A stretch of DNA of 22,622 nt, taken from assembly GCA_005799205.1 (NCBI GenBank), contig SYHM01000212.1, positions 1 to 22,622 on the forward strand, in the 5' to 3' direction. Numbering within the stretch: position 1 is the stretch's first letter; each line of letters opens with the position of its first letter. The DNA is from Planctomycetia bacterium (GTDB lineage Bacteria > Planctomycetota > Phycisphaerae > Phycisphaerales > SM1A02). The notes beneath the pieces are model-generated. The model did not search any database and had not been told where the DNA came from. It saw nothing but the letters and a program-made list of their open reading frames with translations. The position numbers and the translations under genes are program-made. Below are positions 8,127 through 15,827 of this stretch, one piece after another.

Positions 8127-8687
8127 ATGCGTCAACCACTCATTCCCGTACTCGCAATCGTGTCGGTTCTTCTGCCTCTTGCTTGTGACAAGCCCGCAAC
8201 ACCACCGCCTGCGCCAGCAGCGGCGACCGCACTGCTTCCAACTGGGCTCTTCGTCACTGAGCAGCCTGCGGGAGCAGTTGGTGTCATCGCATCGCGAGCG
8301 GCGTCAAAGCCGGGCGATCACGTCGTTGTGCTCGGACGTATTGGTGGATCGAGGTCCCCCTTTGTCAGCAACCGCGCGATCTTCACGATCATTGATCCCT
8401 CACTGAAGTCGTGCGTCGAGATGGGTGACGACGATCACTGTCCACGACCCTGGGATTACTGCTGTGAAGAGCGCAAGTCGCTGACAGCGGCACTTGCGAT
8501 GATCGAGGTCGTTGGCGCCGACGGAAAGCCCATTGAACTCTCGCTCGAGAGCGAAGGAACACTCAAACCCCTCATGCTCGTTGCGGTCGAAGGCACAATC
8601 CAGCCTGGCGAGGGAGGAGCGATGCTCATCCGCGCTGATCACATCTGTCGAGTTGCCAACGATCCGCTAGCGGCCCACATCAAGTAG
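8127..8687 (+). CDS. Cys-rich lipoprotein with PWDYCC motif, unknown function
   Basis: A 186-residue protein with a signal sequence and a probable lipidated cysteine at C20 (PLACD; the box is imperfect). A Pro/Ala linker is followed by a beta-rich domain. VVVLGRIGG followed by RAIFTIID (about 66-90), and later LMLVAVEGTI (about 149-158), resemble the strands of a small OB-like barrel, but that fold is my guess. Between them sits a cysteine cluster: C96, C105, C112 and C113 in CPRPWDYCCEE, with C174 near the end. GGAG at 8117-8120 lies 6 bases before the ATG. It is the last gene of the export cluster and probably faces the periplasm, possibly binding the exported substrate or a metal. Confidence 0.7.
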   Translation: MRQPLIPVLAIVSVLLPLACDKPATPPPAPAAATALLPTGLFVTEQPAGAVGVIASRAASKPGDHVVVLGRIGGSRSPFVSNRAIFTIIDPSLKSCVEMGDDDHCPRPWDYCCEERKSLTAALAMIEVVGADGKPIELSLESEGTLKPLMLVAVEGTIQPGEGGAMLIRADHICRVANDPLAAHIK

Positions 8688-8709
8688 CAACCGCGGTCGT
8701 CACCAGCGA

Positions 8710-9174
8710 CTACTTCGTCTTGACATCGAGCGAGAACTTCGCTCCGGCCTCTGCTGACGCGCTGAAACCGAACGCGACTTGGCCTGAATGGAACCCAAAC
8801 AGCTCGCGCTGTGCGCGGATGTCGTCGATGTCCGCCCATCGCTGTCCATCGCGACTGATTCTCAGCGACGACTGCGACACGAGAAAATATGTCTCCTCGG
8901 TGAAGACCAGCGCGTTGCCGCTGGTCTGTAGCGTTGCCATCGGAAGGGTGATATGGGTTTCGACTGGAATGGTCTCGCCTTTGTGCACGACGAAGACGCA
9001 TGAGCGCCCTTCGCGCAGGTCCTCTTCAACCTGCTTCCACTGATTGGGGTCTGTGCGCAGGGATGACACCTCGACCGTCCGCAGCGTCGTGCGATCAACC
9101 TGCGTGATTGCGTCGCATCCGAGCGCGAAAGCAGCGACTGCAACTACACCGCCTCGAACGATGGATCGTGTCAT
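8710..9174 (-). CDS. Small lipoprotein at end of cbb3 operon, unknown function
   Basis: A 154-residue predicted lipoprotein. The signal segment MTRSIVRGGVVAVAAFALGC ends at the candidate lipidated C20. The ATG at 9174 is chosen because it gives this leader, and a GGGGGAG stretch lies about 11-12 bases upstream. The frame is open further upstream, but that part encodes no recognisable sequence and lies inside the GNAT gene. The mature part is hydrophilic with a probable beta-rich core (ETYFLVSQSSLRISRDG) and ends in FSASAEAGAKFSLDVKTK, which might be a strand. No named family is recognised. It follows the GNAT gene by 31 bases on the same strand and converges with the export cluster, leaving 22 bases between stops. 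Confidence 0.6.
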   Translation of the reverse strand: MTRSIVRGGVVAVAAFALGCDAITQVDRTTLRTVEVSSLRTDPNQWKQVEEDLREGRSCVFVVHKGETIPVETHITLPMATLQTSGNALVFTEETYFLVSQSSLRISRDGQRWADIDDIRAQRELFGFHSGQVAFGFSASAEAGAKFSLDVKTK

Positions 9175-9205
9175 CACACCATTGCACTCCCCCATCGCAA
9201 ACTCG

Positions 9206-9676
9206 TCAACTGTTGGCGTCAAGCCGCTTGGTGAGAAGGCATCGGTTGTGATCCACATAGCCGTTTCGTAAGTAGAGCGCCGCCGCGCGAGGATTTGACG
9301 CTTCAACTTCGAGTCGAAGCGCGCGCATTCCGCACGATGCACACACCGCTTCAATGTGAGCGAGTGCCTCTTGACCGAGCCCCGTCGACCTCACCGCGGG
9401 TCGCACAAAGAGCTCGTCGACGAAGGCGACGCGCCCCCCGAATTCGAGCCCGTATGAAAAGGCGATCACCGCATACCCGACAAGGGTGCCATCGCACGCA
9501 ATCGACAGCAATCGACCAACCGAATGCATGTCGACAAACGCTTCGAGTTGAGATCGCTTGTCTTCGGCGACGAACGCGTAGTGGAAGTGTGCGTAAAACT
9601 CCTCGACGAATGGCAGAATCGCGTCGACTGTGCCGCGCGAGACAATCTCAACCAGAACCCGATTCGCGTGCGTCAT
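9206..9676 (-). CDS. GNAT-family N-acetyltransferase
   Basis: A 156-residue acetyl-CoA-dependent acyltransferase. The acetyl-CoA binding motif RSTGLG (96-101) follows the strand FVDELFVRPAVR, and the C-terminal part has the usual pattern LRLEVEASNPRAAALYLRNGY. The substrate is unknown. The ATG at 9676 is preferred because the domain begins shortly after it; ATG 9712 would lengthen the overlap with ccoS. Even so it overlaps the end of ccoS by 29 bases, so it is probably co-transcribed with the oxidase assembly genes. A role in the oxidase is not implied by the family. Confidence 0.82.
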   Translation of the reverse strand: MTHANRVLVEIVSRGTVDAILPFVEEFYAHFHYAFVAEDKRSQLEAFVDMHSVGRLLSIACDGTLVGYAVIAFSYGLEFGGRVAFVDELFVRPAVRSTGLGQEALAHIEAVCASCGMRALRLEVEASNPRAAALYLRNGYVDHNRCLLTKRLDANS

Positions 9677-9842
9677 CGGAAGACTGTACGCAACCAGGCA
9701 CCTGCGCATCATCGATCAGCATCCGCACCGGAGGCGTATCAAGATCTTCGTATTGCCCATCGCGCGCTGCCCATGCGAACGCGCTGACCGCAACTGCAGC
9801 AATCACAAGCGCCACTGGAATCGCGACAAAGAGCAGCGTCAT
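9648..9842 (-). CDS. ccoS: CcoS, cbb3 oxidase assembly protein
   Basis: A 64-residue protein with one N-terminal membrane segment (about 3-25) followed by the family hallmark AWAARDGQYEDLDTP and a short acidic tail. CcoS is required for cofactor insertion into cbb3 oxidase (heme b and CuB) and is normally encoded just after ccoI, as here. Its ATG overlaps the ccoI stop (ATGA). Confidence 0.9.
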   Translation of the reverse strand: MTLLFVAIPVALVIAAVAVSAFAWAARDGQYEDLDTPPVRMLIDDAQVPGCVQSSDDARESGSG

Positions 9843-12331
9843 GGGCGCACCTCAGATGCGCCGCCGCGCTGGCGTGCACCAAACCGCGGCATGCGCAGAG
9901 CCACTACCGTCACCGTGAGCCCACTCAGGGGCATCAGGATCGCGGCAATCAGCGGACTGATCGTGCCAGTCGCCGCGAGCGCGCCGCCGACGATGTTGTA
10001 TGCAAGACTGATCCCAAAATTGACATGCACGGTGCGAATCGTTCTGCGTGCTCCATCGACAAGCGCGAAGAGTTGTGCGAGGCCTGCGCCAGTCAAAGCA
10101 ACATCTGCGTGCGAGATTGTCGTTTCGGTCCCCTGCCGAACGGCCACGCCAACGTCGCTCGCGGCCATCGCTGGCAAGTCGTTGACGCCATCTCCGACCA
10201 TCACAACTGGGCGCTGCGTCTGCTGCGAGGCAACCTCGACCTTGTCATGCGGGGTGCACTCACCGCGGACGAGCTCGCGAGGGATTCCGAGGGCTGTGCC
10301 GACTTGCGCCGTGATCATGGCATCATCCCCAGAGGCGAGGCACACGATCCAGCCGCGGCGACGAAACCCCTCGACGAGCGTGGCCGCGTCCTTTCGAATT
10401 GGATCGCCCACCCCGCACAGCGCACGAACCCGCCCATCGATGAGGATGGCAATCGGCGAGAGTCCGTCGCACACCATCCGACGAGCTTCGGTGTGCTCGA
10501 GAGGGTCGGCTTTCAGCGCAGTATTCGCGATGAATGACCATGTGCAGACCTCGACGCGCTTGCCGTCGACCGTGCCCGCGATTCCGCGCCCAAGCGTCTC
10601 GTGTACGTCGTCGATCTGATGCGCAGCATCGACACGCGCGAGTTCACTGATCGCTCGCGCAACTGGATGCGCACTCTTCGCCTCGAGCGCGGCTGCAAGT
10701 TGAATTGCGTCGCTCTCTCCATACTGCCGAAGCACACGCATCGACCCTTCGGTCACTGTTCCAGTCTTATCAAGAATCAAGGTGCCCGCGCGCGCGAGTC
10801 GCTCAAGCACATCGCCTCCCCGCACGAGGATGCCTGCGCGCGCAGCCTGCCCGAGCGATGCCATCATGGTGAGGGGAGTCGCGAGCCCGAGCGCGCACGG
10901 GCAGGTCACGACCAACATCGCTATCACCACAGGCAACACTCGAGTCGGATCGATCATCCACCAGACTGCACCAACGATCGCTGTTGTGATGAGCACACAG
11001 AGCACAAACCATCCCGCGATGCGATTGGCAAACTCAACGGTCGCGGGACGCTTCGACGCGGCATCCTGCACCATGTTCGCGATCGCCGCCGCGCGGGTCG
11101 TCGCCCCCGCTGCCGAGACTCGAATGAGGATCGGGGCACTACCAAGAAGCCGCACTCCAGCAGACACGGCATTCCCTGCCGCAACGCGGACTGGACGCGA
11201 CTCTCCCGTCAGCAATTGCAGATCAAGGCTGGCTTCACTCGACTCGAGCGTTCCATCTGCACTGAGCGACTCGCCTGAGCGCACTTCGACCAGTTCTCCG
11301 ACTCGTAGCGCATCAACTGGAACCTCTTCTATCGTGCCAGTAGCCAGCACTCGGCGTGCGGTCTGTGGGACGAGTGCACAGATAAGCTCGATCTCGTGGC
11401 GTGCAGATCGCTGCTGCCGAAACTGCACAAATCGACCGATCAGCAGCAGAAACACGAGCATGCCAATGCTCTCGAAGTACACCCCGGGATCGCCCAACGC
11501 CGTCACCACCGCTCCTCCAACGAGGCCCGCCACGAGCGCAAGCGCGATGGGAATGTCCATGTGTGGTGTTCTGGTGACGAGGGCGTGGTATGCGTTCGAG
11601 AGGAAGGTCCGACCGGGCCACACCACGGTGACCGTCGCCAGAGCAAGACTCGTCCACTGTAGAAACTGCCGTATCGAGTCGTCCATCCACGAGAACTGCG
11701 CTCCATAGAGCGCGAACGCAATCGCCATCACGTTTCCACTGATTGCGCCTGACACCGCGATATCGATGAGCCACCGACGATCCTGTCTGCGCCACTGCTC
11801 GCGCGAGGCGCGCGTTCCGATCGGTCGCACGCAGTACCCCAGTGCTGCAATTCGATCTGCGACTTGAGAGAGCGTGACACGCGATGGACTCCACTCAATC
11901 ATGATGATCGACCTGCCTAAGTCGACGCGCGCGCTCGTCACCCCAGGCTCAATGCGCGCGAGCGCTTCAAGAAGCCACATGCACGCTGCGCACTTGAGTC
12001 CATCGAGACGAAGTTCGACGCGCGCGCACTGTTCGTGCACACAGTGCACATGCCGTGCGTGAAACTCGGGATGATCGAGATAGGCATGCGATGTTGCGCG
12101 CGCCGGGCGATTTGCGGTTGAGCCCGCCGCTCGCTGTAGTGCGTAGTACTGCTCGAGCCCACAACTGTGAAGGACATGCCAGACTGCCTCGCACCCGGCG
12201 CAACAGAACATGTTCGCATCCGATCGACTTTGCTCGCCCGACTCGGGTACGGGCTGGCTGCAATGTGCGCATGCGATGAACGCCGCACGCGGGCTGTGTG
12301 CCTCTGGTCGCACTGACGCAAGCGTCGTCAC
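9839..12331 (-). CDS. ccoI: CcoI/FixI copper-transporting P1B-type ATPase
   Basis: An 830-residue P-type ATPase that exports copper for cbb3 oxidase assembly. The N-terminal region has Cys pairs C21/C24 and FCCAGC (43-47), then an HMA-like domain with GLKCAAC (C114, C117). The membrane metal site is CPC (477-479), the phosphorylated aspartate is D521 in DKTGT, and LTGES, SAHP and GDGVND are present. The start is GTG at 12331, overlapping the previous gene's stop as GTGA. The frame is open for 231 further codons, but these lie antisense-free inside the preceding SafE-like gene and show no homology-like pattern. Length and N-terminal Cys-rich module match FixI/CcoI rather than generic CopA. Confidence 0.95.
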   Translation of the reverse strand: MTTLASVRPEAHSPRAAFIACAHCSQPVPESGEQSRSDANMFCCAGCEAVWHVLHSCGLEQYYALQRAAGSTANRPARATSHAYLDHPEFHARHVHCVHEQCARVELRLDGLKCAACMWLLEALARIEPGVTSARVDLGRSIIMIEWSPSRVTLSQVADRIAALGYCVRPIGTRASREQWRRQDRRWLIDIAVSGAISGNVMAIAFALYGAQFSWMDDSIRQFLQWTSLALATVTVVWPGRTFLSNAYHALVTRTPHMDIPIALALVAGLVGGAVVTALGDPGVYFESIGMLVFLLLIGRFVQFRQQRSARHEIELICALVPQTARRVLATGTIEEVPVDALRVGELVEVRSGESLSADGTLESSEASLDLQLLTGESRPVRVAAGNAVSAGVRLLGSAPILIRVSAAGATTRAAAIANMVQDAASKRPATVEFANRIAGWFVLCVLITTAIVGAVWWMIDPTRVLPVVIAMLVVTCPCALGLATPLTMMASLGQAARAGILVRGGDVLERLARAGTLILDKTGTVTEGSMRVLRQYGESDAIQLAAALEAKSAHPVARAISELARVDAAHQIDDVHETLGRGIAGTVDGKRVEVCTWSFIANTALKADPLEHTEARRMVCDGLSPIAILIDGRVRALCGVGDPIRKDAATLVEGFRRRGWIVCLASGDDAMITAQVGTALGIPRELVRGECTPHDKVEVASQQTQRPVVMVGDGVNDLPAMAASDVGVAVRQGTETTISHADVALTGAGLAQLFALVDGARRTIRTVHVNFGISLAYNIVGGALAATGTISPLIAAILMPLSGLTVTVVALRMPRFGARQRGGASEVRP

Positions 12332-13077
12332 TTGTGCTCCCCGTCGGCACAGCACGCCGGCGTCGACGCAGTTGCGTCCGCCCGATTCACCATGTCGGCG
12401 ACCCTCGGTGCAATCGATGCGCGTACTGTCGCAGTCCAGAGTCCGACGGCGATCATCGCGGTACCCGCGAGGGCTGCGAGCAGGCGGCGCCGATCGGCGC
12501 CAAGCGATGCGATCCCGGCCCCCATAAGGGCAAGGATCGGCACGGTGCCAACCCAGAACGCGCTCATCACGAGCGCACCGCCGAGCACCGATCCACTGCC
12601 AGCAGCGACGACCGCGAACGCCCACAGCCAGCCGCATGGAAGCAACGGTGTTGCGAGCCCAATGACGATCGACCGACGGGTGGGAGGAAGCAAGGCCGCC
12701 GCACGGTGCACCGCCGCGAGTGCGCACTTCACCCACGCGGGGAGTGCAAGGCGCCCTGCGTCCCACCCGCTTGAGCGCAAAACCAACGCGCCTCCAACGA
12801 TCATGACCGCGACGCCTGCCGCAATCGCGGCGACTTGCTGCACGCCGACAAGAGCGCCGCCTGAATTGAGCAGCGCTCCGCATGCACCCGCGAGTGCGCC
12901 GACTGCGGTGTACGACACGCCACGCGCTGCGTGATACGCCAGCATTGAACCGAGCGTCCTGCGCGCACTGCGGGTTCCGATGCCACTGCACACAACCGCG
13001 ATGCCGCCACACATTCCTGCGCAATGTGGACTACCCACGACGCTCGCCGCGAGCACACTCAGCGCAAGTGCGATCAC
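12328..13077 (-). CDS. SafE/DsbD-like membrane protein of cbb3 cluster
   Basis: A 249-residue multi-pass membrane protein with about six segments, from the sulfite exporter TauE/SafE group (DsbD_2-like, sometimes named UreH-like) commonly found between fixH and ccoI. It has a first-segment motif GSPHCAGMCGG (H18, C19, M22, C23) and a midpoint motif LLPCGWLW (C148), residues suitable for copper or redox chemistry. A C-terminal tail has ACCADGEHK. The start is GTG at 13077, overlapping the fixH stop as GTGA; a longer open frame lies inside fixH. A role in copper delivery or thiol transfer during oxidase assembly is inferred from position and cysteines. Confidence 0.85.
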   Translation of the reverse strand: MIALALSVLAASVVGSPHCAGMCGGIAVVCSGIGTRSARRTLGSMLAYHAARGVSYTAVGALAGACGALLNSGGALVGVQQVAAIAAGVAVMIVGGALVLRSSGWDAGRLALPAWVKCALAAVHRAAALLPPTRRSIVIGLATPLLPCGWLWAFAVVAAGSGSVLGGALVMSAFWVGTVPILALMGAGIASLGADRRRLLAALAGTAMIAVGLWTATVRASIAPRVADMVNRADATASTPACCADGEHK

Positions 13078-13604
13078 TTTGACACCTCGTGCGGCGGCGA
13101 GGGCCCGAACATGAGTTGTCGCCGAAAGCGATCGGTGTAGACGCGACCCTTCGATTCGACACGCAGCCGTACTTCCCACAATCCGCCTGTGCGGATCGGC
13201 ACGTCGATCGCGTATCGACCATTGCCTGTTGGTGAAAGGTCCAGTTCGCAGCGTGCATCTGCGGCGCGAATCGGAATCACCTCTGCGTGCACGCGTGCGC
13301 CATCGAGCGCAACGGCGTACTTGTCTGCGACCGCGATCTCGAGTCGCGCAAGGCGTGGGTCGCTCATACCCGCGGCAAACGAGGGTGTGACAATCCAGTT
13401 CAACGCGCCATTGGCAGCGAGCTGGCGCTGTGTTTCATCCCACGCGGCCGCCTTGCGGTAGTAGTCGGGCTCGACCGCCGTCCCCGTGCCATCCCCCATC
13501 GAGAGCGTGACCATCGTGTAGGCACTCGCGACCGAGCCGCACAGCATGATGATGGGGACGAACTTCCACCGCTGCTCGATCCACTGGCGACGGATTGCGC
13601 TCAC
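13074..13604 (-). CDS. fixH: FixH family protein
   Basis: A 176-residue protein with one N-terminal membrane segment (about 15-35) and a periplasmic beta-rich domain. The family-typical EPDYYRKAAAWDETQ stretch follows the segment. FixH/CcoH interacts with cbb3 subunits during assembly and is usually encoded between ccoG and ccoI. The start is GTG at 13604, whose bases overlap the ccoG stop (GTGA). No Shine-Dalgarno was sought beyond this because the overlap itself defines the start well. Confidence 0.9.
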   Translation of the reverse strand: MSAIRRQWIEQRWKFVPIIMLCGSVASAYTMVTLSMGDGTGTAVEPDYYRKAAAWDETQRQLAANGALNWIVTPSFAAGMSDPRLARLEIAVADKYAVALDGARVHAEVIPIRAADARCELDLSPTGNGRYAIDVPIRTGGLWEVRLRVESKGRVYTDRFRRQLMFGPSPPHEVSK

Positions 13605-15061
13605 GGGGTGTGTCCCTCACTTGCTGACTTTGCCGTGCTCGGGGCTGAAAACGGACCGACGATCGCGATGTCGACGGTCGTGCTGAATTGCGCGTCGTCA
13701 TGAACCGCCAGTTGCCCCGTTCGACTGCCACGGTGAAACGAATTGGCTGGAGCCACCACCATCAGATCGATGCTCTGCGCATCAGAGGCTGGCACGTTGA
13801 GCGGCGTTGTTGCGCCAATCAGTTGAAGGTCTCCCGTCGCCGTGACTGTGTAGGTGCGAGCAGCGTCGGTGCGGTTCTCGATCAGCAGCCGAATGGGAGT
13901 TTCGATGCGCCCTTCCCCCGCATCAATGAAATTGACCCCTGTGAGACGCGCTTGTTCGACGAGCGCTGAAGGGCGCCGCACGAGCAGTGTGACCAAGGCC
14001 GCGCTGATTGCCAACATCAGAATTGGGTAGATCACGAGTCTGTACCGCACGTGTTTGGCGGCCTGACCACCCAATCGGTGCGTCGTTGAGTAGCGAATGA
14101 GGCCTGTTGGCTTCTTGAGCTTGCGCATCACGCTGTCGCACGCGTCAATGCACTGCGCACAATTGATGCACTCGAGCTGGAGCCCATCACGAATGTCGAT
14201 GCCCGTCGGACACACCTGTACGCACATGGTGCACTCGATGCAATCTCCTGCCATTGATCCTGCGGCGGCCATCGCTTGGCGCTGCGATCCCTTTGCCCTT
14301 GGTTCACCACGTTGAGCGTCGTACCCAATGACGAGCGAATCCTGATCGAGCAGCGCACTCTGCATGCGGCCGTACGGGCAAACAATCGTGCACATCTGCT
14401 CGCGGAAAAAAGTGAAGTTGAACATCATGAGTGCGACTGTCGTCGCAAAGACCCCAAACGCGACGGGGTGACGCGATGGCGCGTGCATCGTCCACACCGT
14501 CAGCTGATCGGTCCCCACGAAGTATGCAAGAAAGGTGTTTGCGAGGTGCGCGCTGAGAACCAAGAACAGCGCATACATCGCCAGCCGACGCACGGCCGAG
14601 ACGGAGCGGTCGCGGGTGTGATATCCACCGCCAAGCAGTAATCGCTCAATTGGACGATAGAGAAACTCGAGATAGACCGTCTGCGGGCAACCCCACCCAC
14701 ACCACACACGCCCGAGCAGCGCGGTGACGAGAAAGACGGCTACGAAGATGAACAACATGACGAGCGCAAGAAGCAGCGTCTCCGTTGGCCGGAACGTTGT
14801 GCCAGCGACCGTGAACTGTCGGCTGACGACATCGAACAGCATCGCTGGCTTGCCAGCGATGCGAACCCACGGCAGCGCCGCAAAGAGCACGATCAGCGAC
14901 CACGCAAGAACAAACCGGCACTTCCAGAATCTGCCAGTCACTTCACGCGGAGTGATCCACCGGCGCGTGCCATCGGCATTGAGGGTTGAAAGCACTCGGC
15001 GCTCGTACTGCGGCAACGTGAAGTTCGACCCCATGGCGCGCTGTGAACTCGATGGACTCAC
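13601..15061 (-). CDS. ccoG: CcoG/FixG cbb3 oxidase accessory ferredoxin-like protein
   Basis: A 486-residue membrane protein with several transmembrane segments and two [4Fe-4S] motifs: C274, C277, C280, C284 in CIECTMCVQVCP, and C298, C301, C304, C308 in CINCAQCIDAC. A membrane motif CGWGCPQTVYLEF is also present, with an Ig-like C-terminal domain after about residue 380. CcoG is a cupric reductase that helps supply Cu(I) to the oxidase. The start GTG at 15061 is chosen for its GTGA overlap with the ccoP stop. ATG at 15034 (MGSNFTLPQY) is a reasonable alternative that removes nine residues. Confidence 0.94.
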   Translation of the reverse strand: MSPSSSQRAMGSNFTLPQYERRVLSTLNADGTRRWITPREVTGRFWKCRFVLAWSLIVLFAALPWVRIAGKPAMLFDVVSRQFTVAGTTFRPTETLLLALVMLFIFVAVFLVTALLGRVWCGWGCPQTVYLEFLYRPIERLLLGGGYHTRDRSVSAVRRLAMYALFLVLSAHLANTFLAYFVGTDQLTVWTMHAPSRHPVAFGVFATTVALMMFNFTFFREQMCTIVCPYGRMQSALLDQDSLVIGYDAQRGEPRAKGSQRQAMAAAGSMAGDCIECTMCVQVCPTGIDIRDGLQLECINCAQCIDACDSVMRKLKKPTGLIRYSTTHRLGGQAAKHVRYRLVIYPILMLAISAALVTLLVRRPSALVEQARLTGVNFIDAGEGRIETPIRLLIENRTDAARTYTVTATGDLQLIGATTPLNVPASDAQSIDLMVVAPANSFHRGSRTGQLAVHDDAQFSTTVDIAIVGPFSAPSTAKSASEGHTP

Positions 15062-15660
15062 TTCGCGTCCCAAGGAGGAACCTCGGTTCCCTGAGGAGCA
15101 CGCGGAGCCGCCGGCGTTGTCCCACGCAAGCTCGCGACATACGCAGCGAGCAGCACGCGCTGCGCTGGAATGAACCGCTTGTCCCACGCGGGCATCCCTT
15201 TGGGGACGACCCCGTTCGAGATCACGCTGTAGAAATCTTCGAGCTTCTTGATGTTGAGGTACGAACCATCACAGAGGTTTGGACCGGTCAATCCACCCCC
15301 ATCAGCTGCATGGCAGACTGCGCAGTTGCTTAGAAAGAGCCCGCGCGCGGCCTTCAGCATTTTGTCGTTGTGCATGAGCGAGTCGATCGTTGCACGATCC
15401 GGCTGCAGGTCTCCGAGTTTCTGCGCCTGCTCGAGATAGAACCCTCCGAGCTCGTCCTGATACTCCTGCTGCGACGATGGGCCGACTCCCCACGAGAAGT
15501 ACATCGCATAGCCCACTGAGAAAATGATGGTCACCCAGAAGAGTCCAGACCACCACAGCGGCATCGGATTGTCGTATTCCTGGATTCCATCTGACTCATG
15601 CTGACACAGTGTCGGGCCGGCGCGTGGTTCGTTCACAGGATCATGCGTGGAGTGGCTCAT
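15058..15660 (-). CDS. ccoP: CcoP-type subunit III of cbb3 oxidase, single heme c
   Basis: A 200-residue membrane-anchored cytochrome c. The FixP N-terminal module is clear (DGIQEYDNPMPLWW, about 24-37) with one membrane segment (about 37-58). One CXXCH site exists (C113, C116, H117) with a probable axial methionine M156 in KGMPAWD. Classical CcoP carries two heme c sites; only one is present here, and the protein is shorter than the usual ~300 residues, so one cytochrome domain is missing. The start ATG overlaps the ccoQ stop (ATGA). Confidence 0.93.
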   Translation of the reverse strand: MSHSTHDPVNEPRAGPTLCQHESDGIQEYDNPMPLWWSGLFWVTIIFSVGYAMYFSWGVGPSSQQEYQDELGGFYLEQAQKLGDLQPDRATIDSLMHNDKMLKAARGLFLSNCAVCHAADGGGLTGPNLCDGSYLNIKKLEDFYSVISNGVVPKGMPAWDKRFIPAQRVLLAAYVASLRGTTPAAPRAPQGTEVPPWDAK

Positions 15661-15827
15661 TCGTTTGGTTCCTTTCGGCGCAGGGGAATCTCGGCGTCAC
15701 GCTGCCAGACTGAGTTGGGAACAGCAAAGACAAAGGCGATGATCGCCACAAACAACACGAAGAAGAACAGGAGTGCGATGGTCGGCATGACGCCGCCTGC
15801 TGCAAGCACTGGCGATGACAACGACAT
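15657..15827 (-). CDS. ccoQ: CcoQ-like small membrane subunit
   Basis: A 56-residue protein. An N-terminal segment beginning MSLSSPVLAAGG leads into one hydrophobic segment (about 14-36) and then VWQRDAEIPLRRKEPNE. CcoQ is a short, poorly conserved single-pass subunit that stabilises the oxidase. Assignment rests mainly on size, topology and position between ccoNO and ccoP. Its ATG overlaps the ccoNO stop by one base (TGATG) and its own stop overlaps the ccoP ATG. A GGGGGAGCC stretch inside the end of ccoNO could serve as ribosome-binding site. Confidence 0.75.
   Translation of the reverse strand: MSLSSPVLAAGGVMPTIALLFFFVLFVAIIAFVFAVPNSVWQRDAEIPLRRKEPNE

Noticed and set aside
8688..8709. Bidirectional terminator between the two convergent operons
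   Set aside because: The 22-base gap shows only a 4-bp stem and no T-run; nothing supportable.
12332..13024. 231-codon upstream extension of the ccoI frame
   Set aside because: It lies inside the SafE-like gene in another frame, reads as Arg/Cys-rich shadow sequence, and the GTG at 12331 overlaps the upstream stop.
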